7,911 nt of DNA from an uncultured Paracoccaceae bacterium (GCA_937900975.1 CALCPC010000632.1:1-7911), one strand, 5' to 3'; positions 1 to 6,484 are shown, counted from the stretch's first letter. Translations and numbers: made by a program. Notes: a model not told the origin generated them from the letters alone.

Positions 1-107
1 TCTATGCCCGCCGGCAACGCGCGCTGTTTTCGGCGCTCACCACCGCGGCGAAGGCGTATCACGAGGCCCGCGGACAGGTGCAGGCCGTGGACCGGGACGC
101 GGCCTAG
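1..107 (+). CDS. C-terminal fragment of an unidentified protein
   Basis: An open frame enters from the left edge (first full codon at position 3) and ends with TAG at 105-107, giving the last 34 residues of a protein. The fragment is Ala/Arg-rich and probably helical (it includes ALTTAAKAYHEARGQ) and ends in DRDAA. There is no recognisable motif, so no function is given. Codon usage matches the downstream genes, which supports it being a real gene end. The EcfG promoter at 221-245 lies between it and the next gene, so it is probably a separate transcription unit. Confidence 0.5.
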   Translation, partial: YARRQRALFSALTTAAKAYHEARGQVQAVDRDAA

Positions 108-220
108 GCTGGAATGTGCTCTAACTTTTCCTGAACCGCGCGCCGCGGTCCAGGATGGATAGTGTACTTGTGCTCCTTGGCCTTCGGCGCATGTTTTTGA
201 AAAAACGCACCGCTTTTACT

Positions 221-245
221 GGAACAAGTATTCAAAACCGACGTT
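221..245 (+). promoter_or_regulatory. EcfG-type general stress promoter upstream of the PRC-barrel gene
   Basis: GGAAC at 221-225 and CGTT at 242-245 are separated by exactly 16 nt, the published form of alphaproteobacterial EcfG promoters. Transcription would start near 252, about 40 nt before the ATG at 290. The sigma factor that reads this form is encoded in the same window (6735-7292). Confidence 0.85.
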
Positions 246-289
246 GACCAGACATCTCACAGCGAGATCTGATAACGGAGGAATACCTT

Positions 290-1057
290 ATGAAAACCTA
301 TCTGATGACCAGCGCCGTCGCGGCCGTGCTTGTCGCATCGCCCGCATTTGCCATGGACAGCATGGAGACGAAGTTCCACACCACGCCGAAGGCCAACGAC
401 ATTCACGCCTCGGAATTCATCGGCATGCGCGTCTACGCTTCCGAGAAGGTCGGCGCGCAGAGCGAAACCGTCGGCGTCCAGGACGGCTGGGAAGATGTCG
501 GCGAAATCAACGATCTTCTGATCACCCGCGAGGGCAACATCGACGCCGTGCTGGTGGACATCGGTGGGTTCCTTGGCATTGGCGAGCGTCAGGTCGCGAT
601 GAGCATGGACAGCATCCGGTTCCTCAGCGACACCGAGACCGAAGAGCCCAACGACTATTTCCTTGTGATCCCCGCCTCCCGCGCGAACCTCGAAGAGGCG
701 CCGGAATATGAGGTCGAGACCGCCTCCACAGGCTGGATGGGCACGATGACGCCGCGCGAGGGCTACGAGACGGCCGAGGTTGAGCAGCTGACCACCGAAG
801 ATCTGACCGGCGCCGCCGTCTATGACAGCCGGGACGAGTGGATCGGAGAGATCGACCAGCTCAACGTCACCGACGCGGGCAAGATCGAAGCCGCCATTAT
901 CGACGTCGGCGGGTTCCTTGGCCTCGGCGAAAAGCCGGTGGCGCTGGAGGTGTCGCAGCTTCAGTTCATGCGCGCTGAAGCCGGCGGCGACGACGTCCGC
1001 GTCTATGTGGACATGAGCAAGCAGGAGCTGGAAGCCCTGCCAACCGCCAACGACTGA
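290..1057 (+). CDS. Secreted protein with two PRC-barrel repeats
   Basis: The 255-aa product has a clear Sec signal peptide: a short basic start, a hydrophobic stretch over residues 5-18, and a likely cleavage after the AFA at 19-21. The mature protein should be periplasmic. It holds two related PRC-barrel-like repeats. Repeat 1 (about residues 40-125) contains EFIGMRVYAS and IDAVLVDIGGFLGIGERQVA; repeat 2 (about 168-240) contains DLTGAAVYDS and IEAAIIDVGGFLGLGEKPVA. PRC-barrels are small beta-barrel folds found in photosynthetic reaction centre H subunits, RimM and many stress-linked proteins; the ligand or partner here is unknown. The ATG at 290 has a strong GGAGGA ribosome site at 277-282. 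An EcfG promoter lies about 45 bp upstream, so general stress induction is expected. The 52-aa membrane gene 56 bp downstream probably shares the transcript. Confidence 0.9.
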   Translation: MKTYLMTSAVAAVLVASPAFAMDSMETKFHTTPKANDIHASEFIGMRVYASEKVGAQSETVGVQDGWEDVGEINDLLITREGNIDAVLVDIGGFLGIGERQVAMSMDSIRFLSDTETEEPNDYFLVIPASRANLEEAPEYEVETASTGWMGTMTPREGYETAEVEQLTTEDLTGAAVYDSRDEWIGEIDQLNVTDAGKIEAAIIDVGGFLGLGEKPVALEVSQLQFMRAEAGGDDVRVYVDMSKQELEALPTAND

Positions 1058-1113
1058 TCCTGAAACCCCGGGGGCCGCTGCGGCGGCTCCCGTTCCTTTG
1101 AAAGGAGAAACCC

Positions 1114-1272
1114 ATGGATGTTTCGCTCCTCCTCCCCGCCCTGTTTCTGGTCACCTGCATTGCGGTCGTCGCGTTCGCCGTCGTCTCGCGCAAGCACCTG
1201 TCGAAGCGACAGCAGGATGACGACGCGCCAAAGTCCACCTTGGCCGCGGATGCACCCGACCACCGGTCGTGA
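1114..1272 (+). CDS. Small single-span membrane protein (52 aa)
   Basis: A short frame starts with ATG at 1114, preceded by a well-spaced AAAGGAG site (1101-1107), and ends with TGA at 1270-1272. The 52-aa product has one hydrophobic segment (about residues 4-24, including LLLPALFLVTCIAVVAFAVV), then a basic stretch (SRKHLSKR) and an acidic/polar C-terminal tail. The positive-inside rule suggests a cytoplasmic tail. I recognise no family. The gene lies between the PRC-barrel gene and a terminator hairpin beginning 2 nt after its stop, so it looks like the last gene of that EcfG-driven operon. The good ribosome site and tight terminator argue that it is real. Confidence 0.65.
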   Translation: MDVSLLLPALFLVTCIAVVAFAVVSRKHLSKRQQDDDAPKSTLAADAPDHRS

Positions 1273-1274
1273 CC

Positions 1275-1302
1275 AAAACGCCCACCTTTCGGTGGGCGTT
1301 TT
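1275..1302. terminator. Strong bidirectional Rho-independent terminator
   Basis: A perfect 12-bp stem (1275-1286 paired with 1291-1302) closes a TTTC loop. The stem ends in AAAA on the left and TTTT on the right, so it provides a U-tract in both directions. It begins 2 nt after the stop of the 52-aa gene (plus) and lies about 43 nt past the stop of the phospholipase D-like gene (minus), so it can end both converging transcripts. Confidence 0.93.
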
Positions 1303-1344
1303 GCTTTGTAAGCCACGCTTTTTGACGGCCCCGGGGGCACCCGT

Positions 1345-2693
1345 TCACACGATTTCGTTGGGCACCACGGGCAGGGGTTTGCCGAAGGCTTCCGCCTCGG
1401 CCGGATCATAGGGCAGCAGGAAGTGGTCCCGCTCCGCCGGCGGGCGTTCTGCGTTTCTCAGCATCGCCGCGCGCCAGTGTGCAGCGATATGGCGGTCCGG
1501 CGCGGGGGTCATAAGCTGTCCGCTCGGGTCCCAATGGCTCATCAAGCGGCGGCGCAGATCTTCAACCTGGTGCGGATCGGTCAGGTGAAGGCCCGCTTCC
1601 GTATCCCAGCGAAAGCTGCGCCCGTTCAGATTGGCCGAGGATAGGATCGCCTCCCGCGTGTCAAAAACACTGACTTTGGCGTGGAGATAGATGATCGGCG
1701 CCCCCGCCCGGGTGGCGCGCCCGCCGCTGTCATCCTTTCTGTCCGGCCGTGCGGGGGTGCAGCAGACCGCGCGGCCGCCGCAGCCAGCGCTTTTGCCAAC
1801 GGCAGTTGCCGGAAGAACTGCGTCTCGGCATAGATCAGATCTTCGGCCCGCGCGATGGCGTTCAGATGCGCCTCCTCGATCTCCGTGACCTTGGTCTGGG
1901 GCGAAATGTGGAAAGCCCCCCACTGGCGGGCCGCCGACAGAGTGCGCAGAAAGCCCGGCTGCGGCGGGCGCGGGGCGGCCGTGCCGAGGGTGCCGTCCGC
2001 AAAGGTTTCGAGATGCGCTTGCGCTGCCGCACCCACCGGGCCGGTAGCAAAGGCCTGCACGTCGTGCCACGTCTCCTCCGCTGGCCGGCGGTGGGTCGGC
2101 GCGTCGAAACGGCGCTCGTCAAGGTCGAGGCCGCCGATATAGAGGGTCCGCCGGTCGAACACGGCCAGCTTCTGGTGGTGGCTTGCTGGGATCAGATCGA
2201 CATCGCCAACATCGTCGATCTGGCGCAGCGTGGGCGTGTCGTCCGCATCGCCCATCTCACGAAGCCGCGCGCGCAATTTGCCGCGAAACAGCGTCTTCGG
2301 CACGATCCCGACGCGCGCGGGGTGCGCCAACAGTCGAAAGTGCAGGCGCCCCGGCCCCCCAAGCTCCGCCGCCGCGGCGAAGCGCCGGGCCGCAGCCCAG
2401 CTTTGGCGGTGAAGCGGGGTCGCCGCGACCGCATCGAAATCGGACAGCGCAAGGGTGATGTCGACGCCGCGGTCCAGCGTATGCACCACAAGGTCGAACC
2501 ATGTCTCACCGATCTTGCGCGCCTCCGCGCTGCGCAGGCGCGTGTCGAGGTCGAAGATGCGAAAGCCGGCCCAGACCTCCGTCTCGGCCTCCAGAAACAA
2601 CCGCTCAAAGGCGGGATACGCCTCAGCCGCCGTGATCAGCGGCGTAAGCGTTTGAACCGCCGGACCGGGTGCGTCCGCCGCGTGATCCTCCAT
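1345..2693 (-). pseudogene. Phospholipase D-like (HKD) protein, frameshifted between its two catalytic motifs
   Basis: PLD-superfamily enzymes use two HxKxxxxD motifs to cleave or transfer phosphodiesters. Both motifs are present but in different reading frames. From ATG 2693 the first frame is clean for about 309 residues and carries motif 1 (H173, K175, D180, in HHQKLAVFDRRTLYIGGLDL) and the conserved AETQFF segment. Near 1745-1770 coding sense moves to another frame, which carries motif 2 (LHAKVSVFD), then SSANLNGRSFRWDTEAG, and ends with TGA at 1347-1345. Related two-HKD proteins usually have several tens of residues between AETQFF and the second HKD; only about 20-25 appear here, which suggests a frame-changing internal deletion rather than one miscalled base (inference). 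A run of five C on the coding strand (1757-1753) lies at the junction. ATG 2693 has a purine-rich AAGGGGA upstream; ATG 2729 is an alternative. The gene shares a divergent EcfG promoter with the FNT gene. Confidence 0.8.
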
Positions 2694-2797
2694 TGCCGAC
2701 GCTTCCCCTTTGATTAAACCGCCCCGCATGGGCAGAGCGACCTTCGAAGCAAAAGCGATAGCAGGATCCAATGCAGAAGCGAAGACGTGCCCAGGCG

Positions 2798-2822
2798 GGA
2801 ACGGATCGCGGGCCCAAACGTT
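2798..2822 (+). promoter_or_regulatory. EcfG-type promoter for the FNT-family gene
   Basis: GGAAC (2798-2802), 16 nt, CGTT (2819-2822). The expected start of transcription is near 2830, 14 nt before the ATG at 2844 and just upstream of its GGAGG site. This also decides the start of the gene: the longer frame from 2787 would begin upstream of the promoter. Confidence 0.85.
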
Positions 2823-2824
2823 CC
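2800..2824 (-). promoter_or_regulatory. EcfG-type promoter for the phospholipase D-like gene
   Basis: On the minus strand, GGAAC (2824-2820) is followed by 16 nt and CGTT (2803-2800). It occupies almost the same bases as the plus-strand promoter at 2798-2822. The predicted leader to ATG 2693 is about 100 nt, or about 60 nt if ATG 2729 is used. Confidence 0.75.
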
Positions 2825-2843
2825 CAACGGGACGGAGGGACGC

Positions 2844-3674
2844 ATGCAAGACGAACAGGCAATCCGCGAGGCTGCGCGGCTCAATTCCAAGATGATCTAC
2901 GAGGTGATCCGCCGGGACGGGGAGGAGGAGTTGACGCGCCCAACGCCATCGCTCGTATGGTCCGGGATCGCGGCTGGGATCGGGAGCAGCTTTTCGGTGC
3001 GGGCTGAGGCGGTCCTGCGGACCTACCTGCCCGACACTCCCTGGCGCTTTCTGGTGGAGAACCTTGGCTACAGCCTTGGGTTCCTGCTGGTGATCATGGG
3101 CCGGATGCAGCTTTTCACGGAAAACACCATCACAACGGTGTTGCCGCTGGTCGACCAGCGCAGCATCGGATGCCTCAAGCTGGTGGTCCGGCTCTGGGGC
3201 ATCGTTCTGGCGGCCAATATTGTCGGCGCGGGCGTCGCGGCGGGGTTTCTCGCCTTCTCGGGCGTGCTGGACCCGGGCCTTTACGATGCGGTGACCGGGC
3301 TTTCGCACCATGCCACAGGCTTTCCGGCGGGTGAGGCCTTCGCCCGCGCGATCCCCGCGGGCATTCTGGTCGCATCGATCGTGTGGATGATGCCGGGCCA
3401 GCGGGGCAACGAGATGCTGCTGATCGTGCTCTTTACGTGGCTGATCGCGGCCGGGGACTTTACCCATATCATCGCAGGCTCCGTCGAGATGTGGTTTCTC
3501 GCCTTCACCGGGGGTCTTGGCGCGCGTGACGCGATCCTGCAGTTCTTCCTGCCGGTTCTGCTGGGAAACATCATCGGCGGCACGGCGGTGTTCACCCTGC
3601 TCGCCTGGGGGCAGGTGAAGGCGGAGGTGGAAGATGGGACCGATAGGGGAACCGAAAGCGCCGATCTGCGTTGA
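2844..3674 (+). CDS. Formate/nitrite transporter (FNT) family membrane protein, YfdC-like
   Basis: The 276-aa product has a hydrophilic N-terminus (residues 1-33) and about six membrane spans (roughly 36-52, 71-89, 112-138, 168-184, 190-210, 232-254), the FNT arrangement of channel-like transporters for small monovalent anions. FNT-like segments include MGRMQLFTENTITTVLPL (span 2 and re-entrant region) and GNIIGGTAVFTLL (last span). The style is closest to the YfdC branch, whose substrate is not established, so I do not assign formate or nitrite. ATG 2844 is chosen because it has GGAGG at 2834-2838 and lies just downstream of the EcfG promoter; an in-frame ATG at 2787 lies upstream of the promoter and is unlikely. 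The last codon and stop overlap the -10 element of the next promoter (3648-3672). Confidence 0.9.
   Translation: MQDEQAIREAARLNSKMIYEVIRRDGEEELTRPTPSLVWSGIAAGIGSSFSVRAEAVLRTYLPDTPWRFLVENLGYSLGFLLVIMGRMQLFTENTITTVLPLVDQRSIGCLKLVVRLWGIVLAANIVGAGVAAGFLAFSGVLDPGLYDAVTGLSHHATGFPAGEAFARAIPAGILVASIVWMMPGQRGNEMLLIVLFTWLIAAGDFTHIIAGSVEMWFLAFTGGLGARDAILQFFLPVLLGNIIGGTAVFTLLAWGQVKAEVEDGTDRGTESADLR
3648..3672 (+). promoter_or_regulatory. EcfG-type promoter inside the 3' end of the FNT gene
   Basis: GGAAC (3648-3652), 16 nt, CGTT (3669-3672). The element is wholly within the FNT coding region; its -10 covers the last Arg codon and the first base of the stop. Transcription would start near 3680, about 15 nt before ATG 3695, giving the downstream operon its own stress promoter in addition to read-through. 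Confidence 0.8.
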
Positions 3675-3694
3675 TCCGGTGAAAGGAGACATCC

Positions 3695-3874
3695 ATGTCT
3701 GCACCCGATATCGAACTTGAGAAACAGACCAAACGCCACCGCCCCTCTCTCATGGGGATTGCGGCGGCCATCGCTATGGTTGTTGCCGTCGTTGTCATCC
3801 TGTCGCTGACCACGAACATCTGGGGCAGCGACGTGCCCGCGCCGCTGCCGGCCGGGGCAACCCTGGCGGAGTGA
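3695..3874 (+). CDS. Small single-span membrane protein (59 aa)
   Basis: ATG 3695 is preceded by AAAGGAG (3682-3688) and the frame ends with TGA at 3872-3874. The 59-aa product has a charged N-terminus (ELEKQTKRHR), one strongly hydrophobic helix at about residues 19-40 (GIAAAIAMVVAVVVILSL), and a short Pro/Ala-rich tail (DVPAPLPAGATLAE), suggesting an N-in, C-out membrane protein. I do not recognise a family. It is the first gene after the EcfG promoter at 3648-3672 and is followed closely by the DUF2945 gene, whose ribosome site overlaps its end. Confidence 0.75.
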   Translation: MSAPDIELEKQTKRHRPSLMGIAAAIAMVVAVVVILSLTTNIWGSDVPAPLPAGATLAE

Positions 3875-3879
3875 CCGGC

Positions 3880-4092
3880 ATGGCCATCGAGATTGGCGAC
3901 AGGGTCACGTGGTCCTGGGGCGCCGGCACCGGCGCGGGACGGGCCGCGGACCGCTTCACCGAAGCGGTCACGAGCACCATCAAGCGGACCGACGTGACCC
4001 GCAACGCAACCAAGGACGAGCCGGCCTTCCTGCTGGTTCAAAAAGACGGGGATCGTGTTCTGAAATCCGTCACCGAACTCTCAAAAGCCTAA
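3880..4092 (+). CDS. DUF2945 / hypervirulence-associated TUDOR-domain small protein
   Basis: The 70-aa product matches my recollection of the DUF2945 family: an N-terminal GDRVTWSWGAGTGAGRA, a middle VTRNATKDEPAFLLVQ segment and a C-terminal VLKSVTEL. This is a small all-beta TUDOR-like domain filling the whole protein; its biochemical role is not established. No signal peptide or membrane span is visible, so it should be cytoplasmic. ATG 3880 is preferred because GGAG (3868-3871) sits 8 nt upstream. A GTG at 3871, overlapping the previous stop, would add three residues and is less likely. It lies in the middle of an EcfG-promoted operon, 5 nt after the previous gene. Confidence 0.85.
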   Translation: MAIEIGDRVTWSWGAGTGAGRAADRFTEAVTSTIKRTDVTRNATKDEPAFLLVQKDGDRVLKSVTELSKA

Positions 4093-4103
4093 AGGAGAAG
4101 ATC

Positions 4104-4295
4104 ATGTTGGAAGTGAGCGGCCTGTTTGGTTTTATTCTGTTGGTTCTCAACATCTGGGCGTTGGTGTCCATCATCGGCTCTGCCGCCTCGACGGGCGCAA
4201 AGGTTGTGTGGTGCCTCTTGGTGCTGATCCTGCCCCTGATCGGCTTTGTCATCTGGTTCTTTGCCGGACCCCGGTCCGCGGCGCGGCGCGCCTGA
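4104..4295 (+). CDS. Stand-alone PLDc_N-type small membrane protein (63 aa)
   Basis: ATG 4104 follows AAAGGAG (4091-4097), which overlaps the previous stop, and the frame ends with TGA at 4293-4295. The product has two hydrophobic helices (about residues 6-26 and 34-54), with LLVLNIWALVSIIGS in the first and KVVWCLLVLILPLIGFVIWF in the second, then a basic tail (GPRSAARRA). This two-helix pattern is that of the PLDc_N domain, which precedes the catalytic part of cardiolipin synthases but also occurs alone, as here; no HKD catalytic domain follows. Its function as a free unit is unknown. It sits 11 nt after the DUF2945 gene and 5 nt before the YihY-family gene, so it is part of the same operon. 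Confidence 0.85.
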   Translation: MLEVSGLFGFILLVLNIWALVSIIGSAASTGAKVVWCLLVLILPLIGFVIWFFAGPRSAARRA

Positions 4296-4300
4296 CGGAC

Positions 4301-5251
4301 GTGAAGGTCGACCCGATCAGAGAGCTTTCGCTGCGGCAATGGCGCAATGCCATCTGGCGGGCCACGGTCGCGGTCCAAGATCGCAACCTCCCGCTGATCG
4401 CGGCGGGGGCTGCGTTTTTCACGTTTCTTTCGGTGTTTCCCGCCTTGGTGGCGACCGTGTCGATCTGGGGTCTCTTCGCGGATCCCGCGCTGTTTCGCGA
4501 CAGTCTGCCCGCGGCCACCGGCATCCTGCCGGTCAGCGCCGTTGAGGTTCTGGACCAGCGCTTGAGGGAGGTCGCCGGCACGTCCTCCGACCGGCTTACG
4601 GTGACGACGGCAGCGTCCCTAGCGCTGACGCTGATCGCCGCGCGGGCAGGCGTTGCGGCGTTGACCGGCGGGCTTAACGCGATGTACCGCGAGGGCCTTC
4701 CGCGCAACCCTTTCATCGCCGCCCTCCGCGCGATCCTCTTCACCGTCATTCTGATCCTTGCGGCCCTCGTTGCGATCATCGCGGGCCTGGTCGTCCCGGT
4801 GGTGGTCAGTTTTCTCCCGCTAACGGGGCTTGAGGCGATCCTGATCTCGGCGCTCAAATGGGTACTGGCGACGCTGATCCTGTTTGCCGCCCTCGTCGTG
4901 ATCTATCGCTACTGCCCCAACCGGACCAAGGCGCAGCTGGCCTGGGTCGCACCGGGCGCGATCCTGGCCTTGTTGATCTGGCTGCTAAGCTCTGTCGGCA
5001 TGTCGGTTTTCATCTCGCGCTTTGCCGATCTCAACGCCATCTACGGGTCGATTGGCGCGGTCATTGTGCTGCTTTTGTGGCTCTTTGCCGCGACGTTTTC
5101 GGTGCTGTTCGGTGCGCTGGTGAACGCGGAGCTGGAGCTGCAGACAAAGCGTGACACGACGATACCACCGGAAAAGCCAATGGGTCAGCGCGGCGCCTTT
5201 GTTGCCGATACAACGGTCGACCGGCTGGTACAGTCGCCGACAAACACTTAA
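4301..5251 (+). CDS. YihY/virulence factor BrkB-family integral membrane protein
   Basis: The 316-aa product carries the family's conserved segments: [18 protein letters not shown] (about residues 34-51), YRYCPNR (202-208), APGA (217-220), [17 protein letters not shown] (245-261) and [11 protein letters not shown] (269-279). About six membrane spans are visible (around 33-59, 103-123, 143-172, 183-203, 213-236, 247-277), matching the six-helix layout of this family. Its activity is not firmly established; it was once annotated as ribonuclease BN, which is no longer accepted. The start is set at GTG 4301, 5 nt after the previous stop. The in-frame ATG at 4208 would overlap most of the PLDc_N gene with non-family sequence. 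The ribosome site before GTG 4301 is weak, so translation may be coupled. It is the last gene of the EcfG-driven operon. Confidence 0.9.
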   Translation: MKVDPIRELSLRQWRNAIWRATVAVQDRNLPLIAAGAAFFTFLSVFPALVATVSIWGLFADPALFRDSLPAATGILPVSAVEVLDQRLREVAGTSSDRLTVTTAASLALTLIAARAGVAALTGGLNAMYREGLPRNPFIAALRAILFTVILILAALVAIIAGLVVPVVVSFLPLTGLEAILISALKWVLATLILFAALVVIYRYCPNRTKAQLAWVAPGAILALLIWLLSSVGMSVFISRFADLNAIYGSIGAVIVLLLWLFAATFSVLFGALVNAELELQTKRDTTIPPEKPMGQRGAFVADTTVDRLVQSPTNT

Positions 5252-5264
5252 GACGTGTATTTCT

Positions 5265-5289
5265 GGAACAATCAAACAGCCCCGGCGTT
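5265..5289 (+). promoter_or_regulatory. EcfG-type promoter for the DUF1328 gene
   Basis: GGAAC (5265-5269), 16 nt, CGTT (5286-5289), in the 94-bp gap after the YihY-family gene. Transcription would start near 5296, about 50 nt before ATG 5346. Confidence 0.85.
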
Positions 5290-5345
5290 TACCGATCAGT
5301 GGGACCGCCCAAGATCTGGTCCAAATCAAATATAGGAGAGAAAAG

Positions 5346-5540
5346 ATGCTCAGTTGGGCTATTGTTTTTTTGATCGTCGCTCTTGTGGCGGCACTGTTTG
5401 GTTTCGGCGGTATCGCCTCGGCGTCGGCCGGGATCGCCCAGATCCTGTTCTTTATCTTCCTCGTTCTGTTCGTCCTGCCTCGGGTCGCCCGCCCTGTCCG
5501 GGTCCGCGGGCCCTCCCCCGCGCCTCTCCCTTCCCCCTAA
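5346..5540 (+). CDS. DUF1328-family mini membrane protein (64 aa)
   Basis: The first 45 residues closely resemble the DUF1328 family (small two-helix membrane proteins, usually about 50-60 aa): [20 protein letters not shown], then [22 protein letters not shown], giving spans at about 4-22 and 29-46. The expected short hydrophobic or basic ending is replaced by a Pro/Arg-rich tail ([20 protein letters not shown], residues 43-62), which may be a real variant or the result of a late frame change. ATG 5346 has GGAG at 5335-5338. The gene is alone behind its own EcfG promoter, in keeping with frequent stress-linked annotation of this family; the molecular role is unknown. It converges on phyR with only 50 bp between the stops. 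Confidence 0.85.
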   Translation: MLSWAIVFLIVALVAALFGFGGIASASAGIAQILFFIFLVLFVLPRVARPVRVRGPSPAPLPSP

Positions 5541-5590
5541 CTGGGGCCGCGCTCCCCGCCCCCCCCCTTTTCGTGCGCGCTGGCGCCCCG

Positions 5591-6433
5591 CTACTGCGGC
5601 GACGCGCGCAAGGTTTCCGTCGAGGCAAAGAACATGGCCTGGCTGACGGCCGACACGACCTGCGGCGGCGTGTAGGGCTTGGCGATCAGGAACGCGGGCT
5701 CTGGCCGCTCCCCCGTCAACAGACGCTCGGGGTAGGCGGTGATAAAGATCACCGGCACATCCGGCATGTCGCCAAGAAGCTCGTTGACCGCGTCGATCCC
5801 GCTCGAATTGTCGGCAAGCTGAATGTCGGCGAGGATCAGATGCGGCCGTGTTTCACGCCCCAGTTTGACAGCCTCGCTGCGGGTGCGCGCGATCCCGGTC
5901 ACGTCATGCCCCATCATCTCGACGATGGATTCGAGGTCCATCGCGATCAGGGCCTCATCCTCGATGATCATCACCTTGCCCTGGACGCTGTCCTGCATTT
6001 CGGACCGCGCGGTGTCGATCAGGGCGCGCGCCTCGTCCTCGGTCATGTCCATGATCAGCCCAACCTCGCGCACCGAAAACTCCTCAACCGTATGCAGCAA
6101 AAGCGCTTCCCGCGTGTTAGAGGACAGGTGGGACATGTTTTCCCATGTCCGCGCCAGAAGGGGGTCGTCCTCTTCATCCGGGACCGGCTGGCCGACGCTC
6201 AGCCAGATCTGGTGAAAAACGTGGAACAGCGCAGCCCGTTCCCCCATTGTCGGCACCGGCATGGCGGTGGGTTCTGTCAAGATCGCCTCCAGCGTCATCG
6301 CCGCAAGCCGGTCGCCGCCCGACTGGGTGCCGGTCAGGGCGCGGGCATAGCGGCGCAGAAGCGGAAGATGGGGTGTAATCAGGTCTGACATGGTGCGCGG
6401 CGCGCCCAGCGCAGCAGGGTCCGAGGTCGTCAT
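5591..6433 (-). CDS. phyR: PhyR-type anti-anti-sigma response regulator of the general stress response
   Basis: The 280-aa product has the PhyR layout: an N-terminal ECF-sigma-like domain (about residues 15-148) fused to a C-terminal receiver (about 152-268). The sigma2-like part contains HLPLLRRYARALTG and the sigma4-like part runs over about 100-146 (from MSHLSSNTREALLLHTVEEF). The receiver keeps its key residues: acidic pair E158/D159, phosphoacceptor D203 (LILADIQLAD), T232 in the hallmark FITAYPERLLTGE, and K252 (AKPYTP). When phosphorylated, PhyR proteins sequester NepR and free EcfG. ATG 6433 has GGAG five bases upstream. ATG 6391 (MSDLITPHL) is nearer the usual family start but has no visible ribosome site. 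The gene diverges from nepR-ecfG and has its own EcfG promoter, implying positive feedback. Confidence 0.96.
   Translation of the reverse strand: MTTSDPAALGAPRTMSDLITPHLPLLRRYARALTGTQSGGDRLAAMTLEAILTEPTAMPVPTMGERAALFHVFHQIWLSVGQPVPDEEDDPLLARTWENMSHLSSNTREALLLHTVEEFSVREVGLIMDMTEDEARALIDTARSEMQDSVQGKVMIIEDEALIAMDLESIVEMMGHDVTGIARTRSEAVKLGRETRPHLILADIQLADNSSGIDAVNELLGDMPDVPVIFITAYPERLLTGERPEPAFLIAKPYTPPQVVSAVSQAMFFASTETLRASPQ
6218..6242 (-). promoter_or_regulatory. Possible intragenic EcfG-type promoter in phyR
   Basis: On the phyR coding strand, GGAAC (6242-6238), 16 nt, CGTT (6221-6218) match the full consensus. It falls in codons for about residues 64-72 of PhyR, in the sigma-like domain. 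A transcript from it would omit the sigma2-like part but could include the receiver. It may be a chance match within coding sequence. Confidence 0.35.
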
Positions 6434-6459
6434 GATGGCTCCGTACTGAAGAATTCTGT

Positions 6460-6484
6460 GGAACAAACGCGCCCCAATGGCGTT
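6460..6484 (+). promoter_or_regulatory. EcfG-type promoter for nepR-ecfG
   Basis: GGAAC (6460-6464), 16 nt, CGTT (6481-6484). Predicted transcription start is near 6492, about 28 nt before ATG 6520. It would make ecfG autoregulated. Confidence 0.88.

Noticed and set aside
135..149. GC hairpin (6-bp arms, 3-nt loop) after the first gene fragment as a terminator
   Set aside because: The stem is short and has no following T-run; in sequence this GC-rich such hairpins arise by chance.
1749..2717. Long plus-strand open frame (322 codons) opposite the PLD-like gene
   Set aside because: It is an antisense shadow; the conserved HKD motifs are on the minus strand.
3060..3084. GGAAC-N16-GGTT on the minus strand inside the FNT gene
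   Set aside because: The -10 is one base off consensus, it is antisense, and no minus-strand gene lies directly downstream.
2694..3704. Upstream extension of the minus-strand PLD frame across the FNT gene (open frame to 3704)
   Set aside because: It is the antisense of the FNT gene, is low-complexity and rich in His/Arg/Pro, and lies upstream of the minus-strand EcfG promoter. The PLD protein starts near 2693 or 2729.
5541..5590. Terminator between the converging DUF1328 and phyR genes
   Set aside because: The gap is C-rich with a short T-run, but I could not find a convincing stem-loop.
6223..6247. Plus-strand GGAAC at 6223 inside phyR
   Set aside because: No CGTT lies 16-17 nt downstream, so it is not a promoter match.
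5354..6388. Long plus-strand open frame (344 codons) opposite phyR
   Set aside because: It is a GC-rich shadow of the clear phyR gene; its translation has no family features and no good ribosome site.
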